Virus record (IMG/VR): IMGVR_UViG_3300023245_000040
Coordinates: 1-38,540 of that record
Source: a virus
DNA: 38,540 nucleotides
Direction: 5' to 3' (one strand)
This document shows, piece by piece, positions 16,771 to 25,150 of this stretch (position 1 is its first letter; each line of letters begins with the position of its first letter). The position numbers and the translations under genes are program-made. The notes beneath the pieces are model-generated. The model did not search any database. It was not told the DNA's origin and was given only the letters and a program-made list of their open reading frames with translations.

Positions 16771-16988
16771 TATCTAATTACTTTCTCTATTGCTAAATCA
16801 GCAGCAGAACTTTGTTTGAGTAGCTCTGCAAAACTGCTTAAACCATCCTCGGAGTCACCCCAAGAATGCTCGTCTGAAATCTCTCCTTTCCCTACTATTA
16901 TTCCGTTTCTTTTTACTTGATATTGAAAATCATAGTAATCTTCGTCAACATTTATATCTTTTATTTCTACTTCAAAAATTGTTTTCAT
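16770..16988 (-). CDS. Small hypothetical protein, 72 aa
   Basis: Not recognised. The 72-residue acidic protein (FEVEIKDINVDEDYYDFQYQ near the start) is predicted to form beta strands and then a helix (FAELLKQSSAADLAIEKVI). It lies 12 bases after the 1008-residue gene and overlaps the start of the 1016-residue gene (TAATG). The tight coupling on both sides argues that it is real and made with the large structural proteins. Confidence 0.6.
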   Translation of the reverse strand: MKTIFEVEIKDINVDEDYYDFQYQVKRNGIIVGKGEISDEHSWGDSEDGLSSFAELLKQSSAADLAIEKVIR

Positions 16989-17000
16989 AATTGAATTGTT

Positions 17001-20000
17001 TTAAGGAATTACTTTAAAAGGAATCAGCCCACTTGGCCCTCCACTTACGTTACAAGTGTAATCTTCTAGTTTGCTAGAAGTAAAATGAGATTTAAACCAC
17101 ACCCCATTTTCTTGCTCAGGGTTAACTAAAGCCATTCCGTTTATTTCTATTGTATGGGTGTAATCATCTCTTGTTTTAAAGTCATCTGTACATTCATTAT
17201 CATCTCCGCTGTAATTTGTGGCGCAATTTATCAACTCTGTTCTTAAGTAAAAATTAGGAATGTCATTTTCATCTCCTCCTGCTAAGTTTACATCCCTTAT
17301 TTCACGAGAAAAATTTTCAGCTCCTTCTGCGTTTAAGTTAGCTAACCCTGCGTTTATGTTGTTCCCTCCATTATATAATGTAATGTTTTGCCATTCAAAA
17401 TCATATCTAGCTTTTGTATATTTAAATTCTTCAAAATCAAAAATCGAATTCGTAGGAAGCTCTAGTTCTAACCAGTCAAACTTGCCAAATGTGCTAAGTG
17501 AAATGTCGTAGGATTGATTAGGATCTAATGTTGCTATTCCCATGAAATCAACACTAACTACTCCTTTGTTTGTTATTTTTAGTGTCAAATTTATCATGGT
17601 TTTGTAGTTCCCTTCAGTAATGTCATCCCCTGACCAAAACTTCTGACCTCCATCATTTCCAGAATTTTTTATTTCTGGTCTTAACTCTTTTGAGCTTTTT
17701 CCTCTTTGAGAGAAAAGTCTTTGAAAATTTAACTTCACGAACTGAAGTTTAGGGACAGGGTCAGGGTTGACTAGATTGTATGGAGAAGGGTCAAGTATTC
17801 TATAGATATCTAAAGACCCTTCAGGTATTTTAGAGTCTCCACCCATCTCCAACAAAATTTTAGTTCCATCTTCAAAATTTCCCACACTAACTGAATTCTC
17901 ATAGGGAGCAACAGAAACAAACCACCCTCCTGAAGCTTGGCTTTCAGTAACTAGTGAATTAGGGTTTTCTGTGTCTGTATCAAGCATAACTTCAGAACCG
18001 TTGTATACTGGGTCGCTATAAATTCTTGGCATCCCCTCAGGCCTTAACCAATAGCCGTATCCGCATTCTACTCTTTGGTATTTTTCTCCATTTAAAACAG
18101 ATGAAACCCCATCATCTACAGGGAAAGATGTGTTCGGTTTATATCCATTTGAATATTTTTCGTTTTCATTTACCCCTTGCTCATATTTGTAAATAAAATT
18201 CTGAGTTACTGTTTTAGAAAAGTTGTTTTTATAATAACTATTACTATTTGAGTCACGAGCAACCCCGTACCCTCCTGTCCCTCCTAATGGAGAGTCGTTA
18301 TTTGAGTCAGAAAAATCAGAGAATTGTCTACCTACTAAATCTCCATCTAAATATCTAGGTCTTTCAATATACTTTCTTCCCTCATCATCTAAAAACTGAT
18401 AGTTTGGATTAACTTCTGTAGGTTTTCTTGGTATCTTGTACTTCTCTGGGTAAGAAACACTCCAAGGTTTTTCATAAGGAAACTGCCCAATAACTCCCTG
18501 AGCCTCAGAATTAGGAGCGTTGTAAGTGGTGTTGTTTTTGTTTAGATTAAAATGATCTCTAGTCACGTAGGTTGATTCATCTGTGAGAACTTTCTCTAAA
18601 CCTGTGTGCCTAAAGATGGTTTCTTTAGAGATGTAATGTTGAGATATTTGATACCCAGCCAACCACACTCCTTTCTTTCCTGTTGGGTTTCCGTTAGAGT
18701 CAGTTCGCTCTCCTTCGGGATCATACATATTAGCGGGAACTTTAAAAGCATGGTATCCTCTTGTTCTAAATTGCGCACTCTTTTTTCTTTGAGCAAATTC
18801 ATTGTACCAGAAAATTCTTGAATCTTCTTCTCTGTCATACATGCTATGTATTTCAACTATTTCTTTGTTTTTAATTGGATAGCCTTCAAGAGACATGTCT
18901 CTAATTTCAAAAGTAAGGGGAGAGTTATATCCTTTTGCTTGAAGTTCTTCTAACGTTTTTCCTTGATAAGAAATAGGAGTTGTGTAAAAAGTAGTCCATT
19001 TTCTTAAATCTAAATTTACATTTATATTTATTTCAGTATACCCAGTCTGGAATACTCCCCAGTTTTGAATTACATCTAAGGGTATTTGTCTGTAAAACAG
19101 ACTTGGAATAGTATCTAGATTTGGTTCTTCATCAACTGGAAACGGAAAATTATTTAGTGCAATTTCATCTTTTGTTAATCCTTGTTTAAATAAATCAACT
19201 TCAAACAAAAGAACTTGACCTCCTATTGGTACATTATTTAAAATAAACTCTCCATTATCATTTGTGTAAGTGAAATGTTTATAATGATCAGGGATTGTTT
19301 CAAACCTACTTCCACTTCGCAAGTATTCAGTCGTATCTTGATTATAAGATTGTGTGTCGAAATATTCGCCTTGACTCGAACCCTCCTTTAGATTTAATGT
19401 AATTCTGTCTCCTTGTGAATCTAAAGACCCAATGGTAGGAAATTCATCCGATGCTATAAAAACTCCAACAGGTACGTTAGCTAAAGGTATTTTTACTTTA
19501 TTTCCACTTTCGTCTCTAATATTTTGTAGGGCATTTAAAGTTCCCATCAATGTACCTGTCTTTGATTCTTGCTCTGGGAAACTATTCACAAGATTGTTGT
19601 AAACGTTTAAAGTATCTAAGAAATCTCTTGTTCTTACTAGGTTTGTTGTTACAAATAAATCATCTACTTCTGAATCATGAAAGAAAACAAATGATTGAGA
19701 CGCTCCCTCAAATAAGAATTCCATTTCATTAAGAAAATTCTGCCTATAAACATCTCTTTCTTCTTCACTAAAAACAAAATTAAAAGCATCTGAATAACTA
19801 TGCCCAGTATAATATTGGTCGTACTCATTTGGTTGAACAAGGTTGTTTTGAGAATTTCTTATCCACACTTCGTTTCCATCAAATTGATTGATATACTTAG
19901 GTCTTCCTTGCTGGTCAAGTAACACAACAGAGGGAACGCTATCTCTTTCTCCTAGAGATAAATTTGTATCAAAATAAACTACAGTTGTACCTTTTCTTGA

Positions 20001-20027
20001 TTTCTTAAGTAAAATTTCTTCTTGCAT
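17001..20027 (-). CDS. Large virion protein with carboxypeptidase-regulatory-like domain, 1008 aa
   Basis: Residues ~185-290 resemble a CarboxypepD_reg/SpaA-like beta-sandwich: PVGVFIASDEF, then TNDNGEFILNNVPIGGQVLL, with the 'D-x-x-G-x-F-x-h-x-x-h-P-x-G' pattern of that fold. Such domains are common in Bacteroidota surface proteins and phage fibres. The extreme C-terminus carries HTIEINGMALV, matching HKITINGIALL in the 783-residue protein, so an end module is shared. No enzymatic motif is visible. It is the first gene of the 20027-to-9923 minus-strand run, with an exact candidate late promoter 17 bases before its ATG (20045-20055). A tail or fibre role is inferred. Confidence 0.58.
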   Translation of the reverse strand: MQEEILLKKSRKGTTVVYFDTNLSLGERDSVPSVVLLDQQGRPKYINQFDGNEVWIRNSQNNLVQPNEYDQYYTGHSYSDAFNFVFSEEERDVYRQNFLNEMEFLFEGASQSFVFFHDSEVDDLFVTTNLVRTRDFLDTLNVYNNLVNSFPEQESKTGTLMGTLNALQNIRDESGNKVKIPLANVPVGVFIASDEFPTIGSLDSQGDRITLNLKEGSSQGEYFDTQSYNQDTTEYLRSGSRFETIPDHYKHFTYTNDNGEFILNNVPIGGQVLLFEVDLFKQGLTKDEIALNNFPFPVDEEPNLDTIPSLFYRQIPLDVIQNWGVFQTGYTEININVNLDLRKWTTFYTTPISYQGKTLEELQAKGYNSPLTFEIRDMSLEGYPIKNKEIVEIHSMYDREEDSRIFWYNEFAQRKKSAQFRTRGYHAFKVPANMYDPEGERTDSNGNPTGKKGVWLAGYQISQHYISKETIFRHTGLEKVLTDESTYVTRDHFNLNKNNTTYNAPNSEAQGVIGQFPYEKPWSVSYPEKYKIPRKPTEVNPNYQFLDDEGRKYIERPRYLDGDLVGRQFSDFSDSNNDSPLGGTGGYGVARDSNSNSYYKNNFSKTVTQNFIYKYEQGVNENEKYSNGYKPNTSFPVDDGVSSVLNGEKYQRVECGYGYWLRPEGMPRIYSDPVYNGSEVMLDTDTENPNSLVTESQASGGWFVSVAPYENSVSVGNFEDGTKILLEMGGDSKIPEGSLDIYRILDPSPYNLVNPDPVPKLQFVKLNFQRLFSQRGKSSKELRPEIKNSGNDGGQKFWSGDDITEGNYKTMINLTLKITNKGVVSVDFMGIATLDPNQSYDISLSTFGKFDWLELELPTNSIFDFEEFKYTKARYDFEWQNITLYNGGNNINAGLANLNAEGAENFSREIRDVNLAGGDENDIPNFYLRTELINCATNYSGDDNECTDDFKTRDDYTHTIEINGMALVNPEQENGVWFKSHFTSSKLEDYTCNVSGGPSGLIPFKVIP

Positions 20028-20044
20028 TCTACGATTCTTCTTTC

Positions 20045-20055
20045 TTATAAATAAT
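20045..20055 (-). promoter_or_regulatory. Candidate late promoter element ATTATTTATAA
   Basis: Exact 11-base match on the minus strand, 17 bases before the ATG at 20027, in the same orientation as the gene. It is the same element as at 7046-7056 and 22989-22999. Confidence 0.5.
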
Positions 20056-20114
20056 ACATGTTAAATTTCTCAAAGTAAAGAAATTTTAATACCTTCGTTT
20101 ACTTAGCTAAAATA

Positions 20115-20288
20115 ATGAAGTGTAAATTACACACAAAAGGAATGATTGTGCTTCACGCCTTCTCTCAAGGAGAGTGTGTTGAGTGTGACGCTCATATTGA
20201 CACAGGACACATCCCTTGCGACAAAGTATGTCAAAAATGCAGTAATGAAAAAAATCTCTGTGAAGTGTGTGGGGACAAAATAACTTAA
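20115..20288 (+). CDS. Small Cys-rich zinc-ribbon-like protein, 57 aa
   Basis: This ORF reads MKCKLHTKGMIVLHAFSQGE and then has cysteine pairs C-x2-C (ECVEC), C-x3-C-x2-C (CDKVCQKC) and C-x2-C (CEVC), enough for two zinc sites. Small treble-clef or ribbon proteins like this are common in phage early and accessory regions as nucleic-acid or protein binders; the function is unknown. It starts a plus-strand cluster of three tiny genes placed between two minus-strand virion operons. A -7-like box with one mismatch (TACCTTCG, 20090-20097) lies upstream at a suitable distance. The next gene begins 2 bases after its stop, supporting that both are real. Confidence 0.7.
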   Translation: MKCKLHTKGMIVLHAFSQGECVECDAHIDTGHIPCDKVCQKCSNEKNLCEVCGDKIT

Positions 20289-20289
20289 A

Positions 20290-20493
20290 ATGAAAAAATA
20301 TAGATTCTTCTACCACTACTACAAGCGATATAATGAACTTTCAGTTCACTTTAGGGGTAAGTGTTATAGAACAAAAAACGTTACCTGTAAAGCAGAGGTA
20401 GAGACTAAATGGAACAAAATACAACCCAACCTAGTAATGCAAGGGTTCACCACTGGCATAATAGAAACTGAAGATAGAATTACAATTTTATAA
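20290..20493 (+). CDS. Small basic hypothetical protein, 67 aa
   Basis: Not recognised. The protein is basic and aromatic (MKKYRFFYHYYKRYNEL), with two cysteines (C25, C33). It begins 2 bases after the zinc-ribbon gene, so the two form an operon. Its last codons (ITIL and stop) fall in the first copy of a 23-bp direct repeat (20478-20500) whose other copy covers the end of the gp6-like gene, so the C-terminus may derive from a duplication. Confidence 0.6.
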   Translation: MKKYRFFYHYYKRYNELSVHFRGKCYRTKNVTCKAEVETKWNKIQPNLVMQGFTTGIIETEDRITIL

Positions 20494-20500
20494 AGAAGCT
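20478..20500. repeat. 23-bp direct repeat, copy 1
   Basis: AATTACAATTTTATAAAGAA followed by GCT is identical to 20636-20658, 158 bases away. On the minus strand, copy 2 is the native end of the gp6-like gene, so copy 1 is probably a displaced piece of that gene's 3' end. The pair brackets the 40-residue ORF. Confidence 0.9.
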
Positions 20501-20514
20501 TAATACTAATTTAA

Positions 20515-20637
20515 ATGGAAGAAGAAAACTTATATATACCTGATGTTTGTTGTAATTATATTGACATTTTGGGCGATATAGCGTTGATAAAACGAGATGA
20601 AAACCAAAAATGGGCAGAACATATGGGTGTAGATTAA
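20515..20637 (+). CDS. Tiny acidic hypothetical protein, 40 aa
   Basis: ATG at 20515 to TAA at 20635-20637 encodes a 40-residue acidic peptide (MEEENLYIPDVCCNYIDILG at the start, ending WAEHMGVD). It follows the 67-residue gene by 21 bases on the same strand and is bracketed by a 23-bp direct repeat. No family is recognised. Its reality rests on an uninterrupted frame in an otherwise tightly packed cluster, so confidence is moderate. Confidence 0.45.
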   Translation: MEEENLYIPDVCCNYIDILGDIALIKRDENQKWAEHMGVD

Positions 20638-20658
20638 TTACAATTTTATAAAGAAGCT
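20636..20658. repeat. 23-bp direct repeat, copy 2
   Basis: Identical to 20478-20500. It overlaps the last codons of the minus-strand gp6-like gene (Ala-Ser-Leu-stop) and the stop of the 40-residue plus-strand ORF. Confidence 0.9.
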
Positions 20659-22517
20659 ACACGAATTGAGATGTCGTGAGTGGTGTTTTTAATTTCAAAC
20701 ATAACCAAAGGCAATCCCAATATTGAATTATCTAATAATTCAAACTCTGTAATATAACCTCCAGTTCCAGTTATTAATTGTGTATTTAAAGTTGCTTGTG
20801 GGTGAAGTGTTTCTGAATAACCACCACCTTGCATGTTGTAGAAAGTCATTTCAACGATATTGATTACTCCCGGAATTTCTCTTAGCATATCTGTGATTTG
20901 AGAAACATAAATATGTTCATTCATTTGCCATTTTTCAACATCAAAGAAATCAGAAACCTCCTTAACCGCAGCTTGTTTTATTTCTTTTGAATTAAAATTA
21001 TCCCCATCTATCAATAAGTCGATATTCAGTTTAATGTTGACTATTTTACCATCATTTATTTCTACAAAATCGTTTATCATTCTGTATCTTGAAATATACT
21101 TAATCATATTACTTTTAATCCTACTTGTTGAAGGAGATATTAAAGAACCATCTCCAGATCTTGAGATAATGTGCATTATAACTTTGTTTTCGTCTACCTC
21201 AGAAGATATTCTAAAAGGTGCGCCAAATTTTCCGTCAATTTGATACGCACGAGATGTATAATCTTTTAAAGTAACACACCTCTCTTGAGCTGCGTGATTG
21301 GCTGCTATGTTTTTGGTTATCTCTTCTATTGAAGGAAGACCTCTTCCTCCTAGCGCAGGGTAAGGGTTGTTCATTCTTGTTGAAGCTACTATTGAGTCGT
21401 TTATCCCTTGATCTGTTCCGGGGTTAGTTGAACTAATATTGCTAATTTCTTGTAAAACATTCGCACCTACATTTGAAGTTAAACCTCCTCCTGCTCTATA
21501 TTTTACATATACAGTGCAGTTTTTAGGCAGTTTTTTACCCAAAGCTTTGTTGTCAAGAACATCTCCTATGTTTATTGCTGTTTGAGGTTTGAATGGATTT
21601 TCTATCCCGATTAAAGAATCAAGATACTCTTCATAAGCTGTATAAGATTCTACCCCTCCTCCAAATGTTAACCTACATGAACCGTCTGCTAAAAATTCTT
21701 TTTCAAACCTACGTGGAACTTCTTTCCAATATCCTTGGAAGTTACCTTTAGAATCTTGTTCATTTGTTTGTTTTACAAAAATATCATCAGTTGGTAAAAA
21801 GTCAACTTCATACCATTTTAATGAATCGTTGTTAAAGTCAGAAAAAGTAGGGTTAGAAGTTAAGTTTAATTGTTCGTAAACAATTATAGAATCAATATGA
21901 AGTACATTTTTGTCACTTATATTAAATTTATAAAAAGGCTTGTTCCCATCTGTTATCTCTCTTTTTATAATTTTAGTAACTCCCGCTTTGACTTTTTCTC
22001 TCTTTACTATTTGATACCTTAGTAATTGATTATTCTGGTTCAATACTTCATTTATAATTCTATTTGGAAGACCGTCTTCTGAAAAGTCAGAAGAAAAATC
22101 TATATCTTCCATAGTTTCAAAAATCTGACCACCTCCAGAAACTCTTATTCCTGACCTGTATATTGGAAGGTAAGACTCATCAGGCCCATCAGAGGTAGCG
22201 GGGACATCGATTGTTATATCAACGGCTGTGATTGAGGGGCGCACACCCGGAACTCGGTAGCCTTTTGTCTTTGCCAATCTATAAGCCTCTACTCTTTGTT
22301 TAATTCCATCTAAAAAAAGAGAATTAAACTTCTTGTCTGCTAGGTGAGAAAGTAAATCCCCAACATAGGCGTTTAAGTCTAATATCGCCATCCCCGGAGA
22401 TGCGATGTTAAAATCTTGCCATTCATCTGGGTAGAATGCTTTTAGGTAATTTTCTAAATCCGTTCTAATAGATGAAAAATTTCTGCTTATATAATTTACT
22501 TGTACTTGATCTGACAT
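20646..22517 (-). CDS. Baseplate wedge protein, T4 gp6-like (baseplate J family)
   Basis: The 623-residue protein starts VNYISRNFSSIRTDLENYLK and continues with FYPDEWQDFNIASPGMAILD, the characteristic opening of T4 gp6-like wedge proteins. Later features are EAYRLAKTKGYRVPGVRPS (70-95), the long beta-rich middle, YVKYRAGGGLTSNVGANVL (about 345) and EERCVTLKDYTSRAYQI-like residues (about 410), all typical of the J/gp6 fold. It forms the inner iris of the contractile tail baseplate and works with gp25. The gp25-like gene lies immediately upstream, 12 bases away, the conserved order in many myoviruses. Length is close to T4 gp6 (660 residues). Its 3' end overlaps a 23-bp repeat. Confidence 0.92.
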   Translation of the reverse strand: MSDQVQVNYISRNFSSIRTDLENYLKAFYPDEWQDFNIASPGMAILDLNAYVGDLLSHLADKKFNSLFLDGIKQRVEAYRLAKTKGYRVPGVRPSITAVDITIDVPATSDGPDESYLPIYRSGIRVSGGGQIFETMEDIDFSSDFSEDGLPNRIINEVLNQNNQLLRYQIVKREKVKAGVTKIIKREITDGNKPFYKFNISDKNVLHIDSIIVYEQLNLTSNPTFSDFNNDSLKWYEVDFLPTDDIFVKQTNEQDSKGNFQGYWKEVPRRFEKEFLADGSCRLTFGGGVESYTAYEEYLDSLIGIENPFKPQTAINIGDVLDNKALGKKLPKNCTVYVKYRAGGGLTSNVGANVLQEISNISSTNPGTDQGINDSIVASTRMNNPYPALGGRGLPSIEEITKNIAANHAAQERCVTLKDYTSRAYQIDGKFGAPFRISSEVDENKVIMHIISRSGDGSLISPSTSRIKSNMIKYISRYRMINDFVEINDGKIVNIKLNIDLLIDGDNFNSKEIKQAAVKEVSDFFDVEKWQMNEHIYVSQITDMLREIPGVINIVEMTFYNMQGGGYSETLHPQATLNTQLITGTGGYITEFELLDNSILGLPLVMFEIKNTTHDISIRVASL

Positions 22518-22529
22518 TATTGTCTTTTT

Positions 22530-22919
22530 TTAAAATTCTGGATTTTGGAATTGAAACGATAAACTAACTTCGTCTTCTAAAGAGTTAAATACAACAATAC
22601 TGTAAACAAATCTTACTTTTAGAACGTAAGTCTCATCATCAAAATCAAAAAATAATTCTTCTAATTTGATTTCTGGGATGACATCACCTACAACTTTTTT
22701 TACTTCTGTCTCTAAAGTTTCTTCTGTAATTTCGTCCCAAGGGTCGAATAGATAGTTAAAAAAAGGAGAGTAAACATATGAGCGCATAGGTCTCTGACCC
22801 GGCTTCGTGTTCATCAGAGAAATCAAATTAGATTTAATTGCCTCTCTCGTTGTTTTTGTCGTTTGAAGCCTACCTCCTTGAGATGAGTCTCTAAACGGAA
22901 AAGATATTCCTATATTCAT
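22530..22919 (-). CDS. Baseplate wedge protein, gp25-like
   Basis: The 129-residue protein matches the GPW/gp25 family in length (T4 gp25 is 132) and pattern: ISFPFRD near the start, a helix (TREAIKSNLISLMNTKPGQRP), then RSYVYSPFFNYLFDPWDE and a C-terminal beta hairpin (FDFDDETYVLKVRFVY). Gp25 is a universal part of contractile-tail baseplates, binding the gp6 core bundle and seeding sheath assembly. It heads the gp25-gp6 operon. On the minus strand ATTATTTACC lies about 24 bases upstream, a weak version of the candidate late element. Confidence 0.92.
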   Translation of the reverse strand: MNIGISFPFRDSSQGGRLQTTKTTREAIKSNLISLMNTKPGQRPMRSYVYSPFFNYLFDPWDEITEETLETEVKKVVGDVIPEIKLEELFFDFDDETYVLKVRFVYSIVVFNSLEDEVSLSFQFQNPEF

Positions 22920-22988
22920 TTTACACTTGTATATTCATAAGGTAAATAATGCAGCAAAAAAAATAAACTAATTAAATCTTTTTGCTTG

Positions 22989-22999
22989 ATTATTTATAA
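22989..22999 (+). promoter_or_regulatory. Candidate late promoter element ATTATTTATAA
   Basis: Exact 11-base match, 11 bases before the ATG at 23011, in the gene's orientation. Third exact copy in the window. Confidence 0.5.
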
Positions 23000-23010
23000 T
23001 AAAAGCTCAC

Positions 23011-24429
23011 ATGGGAATCTATAGAATTTACTGCGAAAAAAGCAACACTATTGCTAATGGAAGATATACTAACTATAACTCTAGTCAGAATGCTGTCGCT
23101 AATTTATGGTTCGGAGGAGGTATGGGAGCAAACACTGCCTTCAGACAAAATACCTACAGTAGATTTATGATGCAATTTGATTTATCAGTATTGTCTAAAA
23201 ACTTTTCAGACAAAACAATTATGTCTGGAAATGTAGTTTCTTATAAACTTAAAATGACCAACTCAATCACAGGGGGTCGAGAGTTAGAAAGAGAAGGTAG
23301 AATTAACGGTTTAGACGCAGCTATTTCTACGTCATTTGATTTACTTACTTTTCCGATAAACAAACCTTGGGATGAGGGTAGAGGGTATGATGTTTTAGAA
23401 AGTGACTTTGCTTTTACTCAATACGGTGTACCTAGAATAACTGGATACTCAAACTGGAACTCTTCAACTACTCTGACTGATTGGGACGAAGGAGGGGTTT
23501 TTGATGACCCTTCAGCGTCTACTATAAACAATGCTGTTCAACATTTTTCTTTAGGAAATGAAGACATTAACATGGACGTAACATCGATGCTAACTTCTTG
23601 GATGGACAATTCTGTAGACAACAACGGACTAGCAGTGTCTTATATACGCCCATACGAGCTTATAAGCTCAGATACGCAGAGTTTCTCATCTTTCTTCACC
23701 CAACACACCAACACAGCATTTAAACCCTTTATTGAGGTCGAGTTTAATCAATTAATAGAGGACGATAGGCTTTATGTTTCTAATAATAGAAAATCTAAAC
23801 TTTTTTTATATACTTTTAGTGGAGATGCGCCAGCAAATTATGAATCTATAGGCGATGTCAATATAGAAGACAATTCTGGAAATATAATTTACACAGGTCT
23901 TACTGTAAATCAAGTAGAAAGAGGTGTTTATTATGTTGAGGTTTTAATGACAGCTTCTACAAGAGGTCAAAAATATAAAGATGTTTGGAACGATGTTGTT
24001 TTTGTATCAGGTCATGACACCACAAACTTCTCTCAATCATTTTCAATTAAAGACAATTATTATAATAGAACTCCTTCTGTTAATAACTATGCTGTAGATA
24101 TTTATGGAATTGAAAATGGTCAAAATATTAATAGTGGAGATAAGGTTAAAATATTCTGCGACTTAAGATCAAACTATCAATCTTTTGTTGCTCCTACAAA
24201 TCCTTTCAAAATGTTTTATAGGGTTATAATGAATTCACAGTTAGAAGTTGTTCCTTGGAATCAAGTCAATAGAGTTGTAATTGATAACTGTCAGTCACAC
24301 TATATTGACTTAGACACAACGTGGCTTTTGCATAATCAGAATTATAAAGTAGAATTTAAAATGCAAGAATACGGAACAAACAGAACTCTTCCTGAAACTT
24401 TAGAATTTAAGATTTTAAATCCTTTTTAA
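23011..24429 (+). CDS. Fibre/structural protein with DNRLRE-like domain, 472 aa
   Basis: Residues ~1-240 resemble a DNRLRE-type beta-sandwich: AVANLWFGGG, RFMMQFDLS, KPWDEGRGYD and DVTSMLTSW, the same order of 'NLWVG... R-hhhFDhS... W.EG... DVT..h..W' seen in those wall-associated domains. The rest is two or three further beta domains (for example AVDIYGIENGQNINSGDKVK). No catalytic residues stand out. It is on the plus strand with its own candidate late promoter (22989-22999), divergent from gp25, so it is probably a late virion protein such as a fibre or baseplate spike. Its stop overlaps the minus-strand gene ending at 24426 by four bases. Confidence 0.58.
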   Translation: MGIYRIYCEKSNTIANGRYTNYNSSQNAVANLWFGGGMGANTAFRQNTYSRFMMQFDLSVLSKNFSDKTIMSGNVVSYKLKMTNSITGGRELEREGRINGLDAAISTSFDLLTFPINKPWDEGRGYDVLESDFAFTQYGVPRITGYSNWNSSTTLTDWDEGGVFDDPSASTINNAVQHFSLGNEDINMDVTSMLTSWMDNSVDNNGLAVSYIRPYELISSDTQSFSSFFTQHTNTAFKPFIEVEFNQLIEDDRLYVSNNRKSKLFLYTFSGDAPANYESIGDVNIEDNSGNIIYTGLTVNQVERGVYYVEVLMTASTRGQKYKDVWNDVVFVSGHDTTNFSQSFSIKDNYYNRTPSVNNYAVDIYGIENGQNINSGDKVKIFCDLRSNYQSFVAPTNPFKMFYRVIMNSQLEVVPWNQVNRVVIDNCQSHYIDLDTTWLLHNQNYKVEFKMQEYGTNRTLPETLEFKILNPF

Positions 24430-24803
24430 TTTTTCTTAGGATCTAAATCCCCTTGAAGTATTTTTTTAAGAGAATTAACAATATCTCTTTCAACTTGGTT
24501 TGGATAATCGCTTTCTTTCTCGTATGTTCCTTCTACTTCATACTCTCTATAAGAGTTGGCGCATTTTATTTCCCACCAAACTTTCACTTCTTCTAAGTTT
24601 GAGTTCACTTGTACGTTAACGTTGTATCTTATAGGTGATTTTTTACAACTAATTAACTGAAGATCTTCGAAAAAAGGATGTATTTTACTCTCTATTTCTA
24701 GACAGTCAATTAAAGACATAAAAGAAAACCCAACTTTTTTTTCTATGATTAACTTCTTAATGTTATCTTTATTTGAATCCGTTATCTCGTAGCTCTGTTT
24801 CAT
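24426..24803 (-). CDS. Hypothetical protein, 125 aa
   Basis: Not recognised. The protein has helical ends and a beta-rich middle (YNVNVQVNSNLEEVKVWWEI), no signal or membrane segment. It overlaps the upstream 68-residue zinc-ribbon gene by 35 bases and converges with the DNRLRE-like gene. Probably an accessory phage protein. Confidence 0.55.
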   Translation of the reverse strand: MKQSYEITDSNKDNIKKLIIEKKVGFSFMSLIDCLEIESKIHPFFEDLQLISCKKSPIRYNVNVQVNSNLEEVKVWWEIKCANSYREYEVEGTYEKESDYPNQVERDIVNSLKKILQGDLDPKKN

Positions 24804-24975
24804 TTGGGTATCCTATTTTTTTTTGACAAACTTTGCAGAATTTACAAACTCTGCTGTTACCAAATTTAATGATTTTTTCTGAATGACTGCACTCATTCTG
24901 TAAATTTATTAATTCTTTTTCTAAATATACTATTTGCTTTTTAATATCAGAAGCGTCTTTTTCGGTCTTTTTCAC
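24769..24975 (-). CDS. Small zinc-ribbon-like protein, 68 aa (GTG start)
   Basis: The 68-residue protein has a short coiled helix (SDIKKQIVYLEKELINLQNE) followed by a zinc-binding set: CSH (C31, H33), then C-x2-C-x2-C (CKFCKVC) near 44-50. Small helix-plus-ribbon proteins like this recur in phage accessory regions with unknown function. The start is GTG at 24975; an in-frame TAA lies 6 bases further upstream, so no longer N-terminus is possible. The tnpB insertion begins less than 40 bases upstream and may have separated this gene from its original promoter. Confidence 0.6.
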   Translation of the reverse strand: MKKTEKDASDIKKQIVYLEKELINLQNECSHSEKIIKFGNSRVCKFCKVCQKKIGYPNETELRDNGFK

Positions 24976-24983
24976 AAAGTTTT

Positions 24984-25007
24984 ACTTAAAGTTATACTTA
25001 AAGTTAT
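24984..25007. repeat. 12-bp tandem duplication beside tnpB right end
   Basis: ACTTAAAGTTAT occurs twice in a row (24984-24995, 24996-25007), directly outside the presumed right end of the tnpB element. It would form part of the natural guide region of the omega RNA. Confidence 0.8.
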
Positions 25008-25150
25008 ATGTGAACTACCCACGCACGGCAGAGCCGCTACTGTGAGCTTCATGTGTCATAACTCCAACTAGTGTTGGCAGCTCTACATGATTTTTCCTAT
25101 CAGTCCCTGATAAGATGTCTTTTAGGGCGAAAGATTTGATGTTGACAGCT
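25005..25150 (-). ncRNA. Putative omega RNA (reRNA) of TnpB, approximate limits
   Basis: In the IS200/IS605 family the guide RNA of TnpB is made from the 3' end of tnpB and the right end of the element. Here that interval holds a compact stem CGGC-TCT-GCCG (25026-25036) followed by GTGCGTGGGTAGTTCA and the junction with AT-rich phage DNA. The scaffold would end near 25008-25012 and the next ~16-20 bases of phage sequence would be the guide. Limits are inferred from family knowledge, not seen. Confidence 0.4.

Noticed and set aside
20107-20316. 69-codon minus-strand ORF
   Set aside because: It is a shadow of the Cys-rich plus-strand gene at 20115-20288, which has better spacing to its neighbour and clear zinc-ligand pairs.
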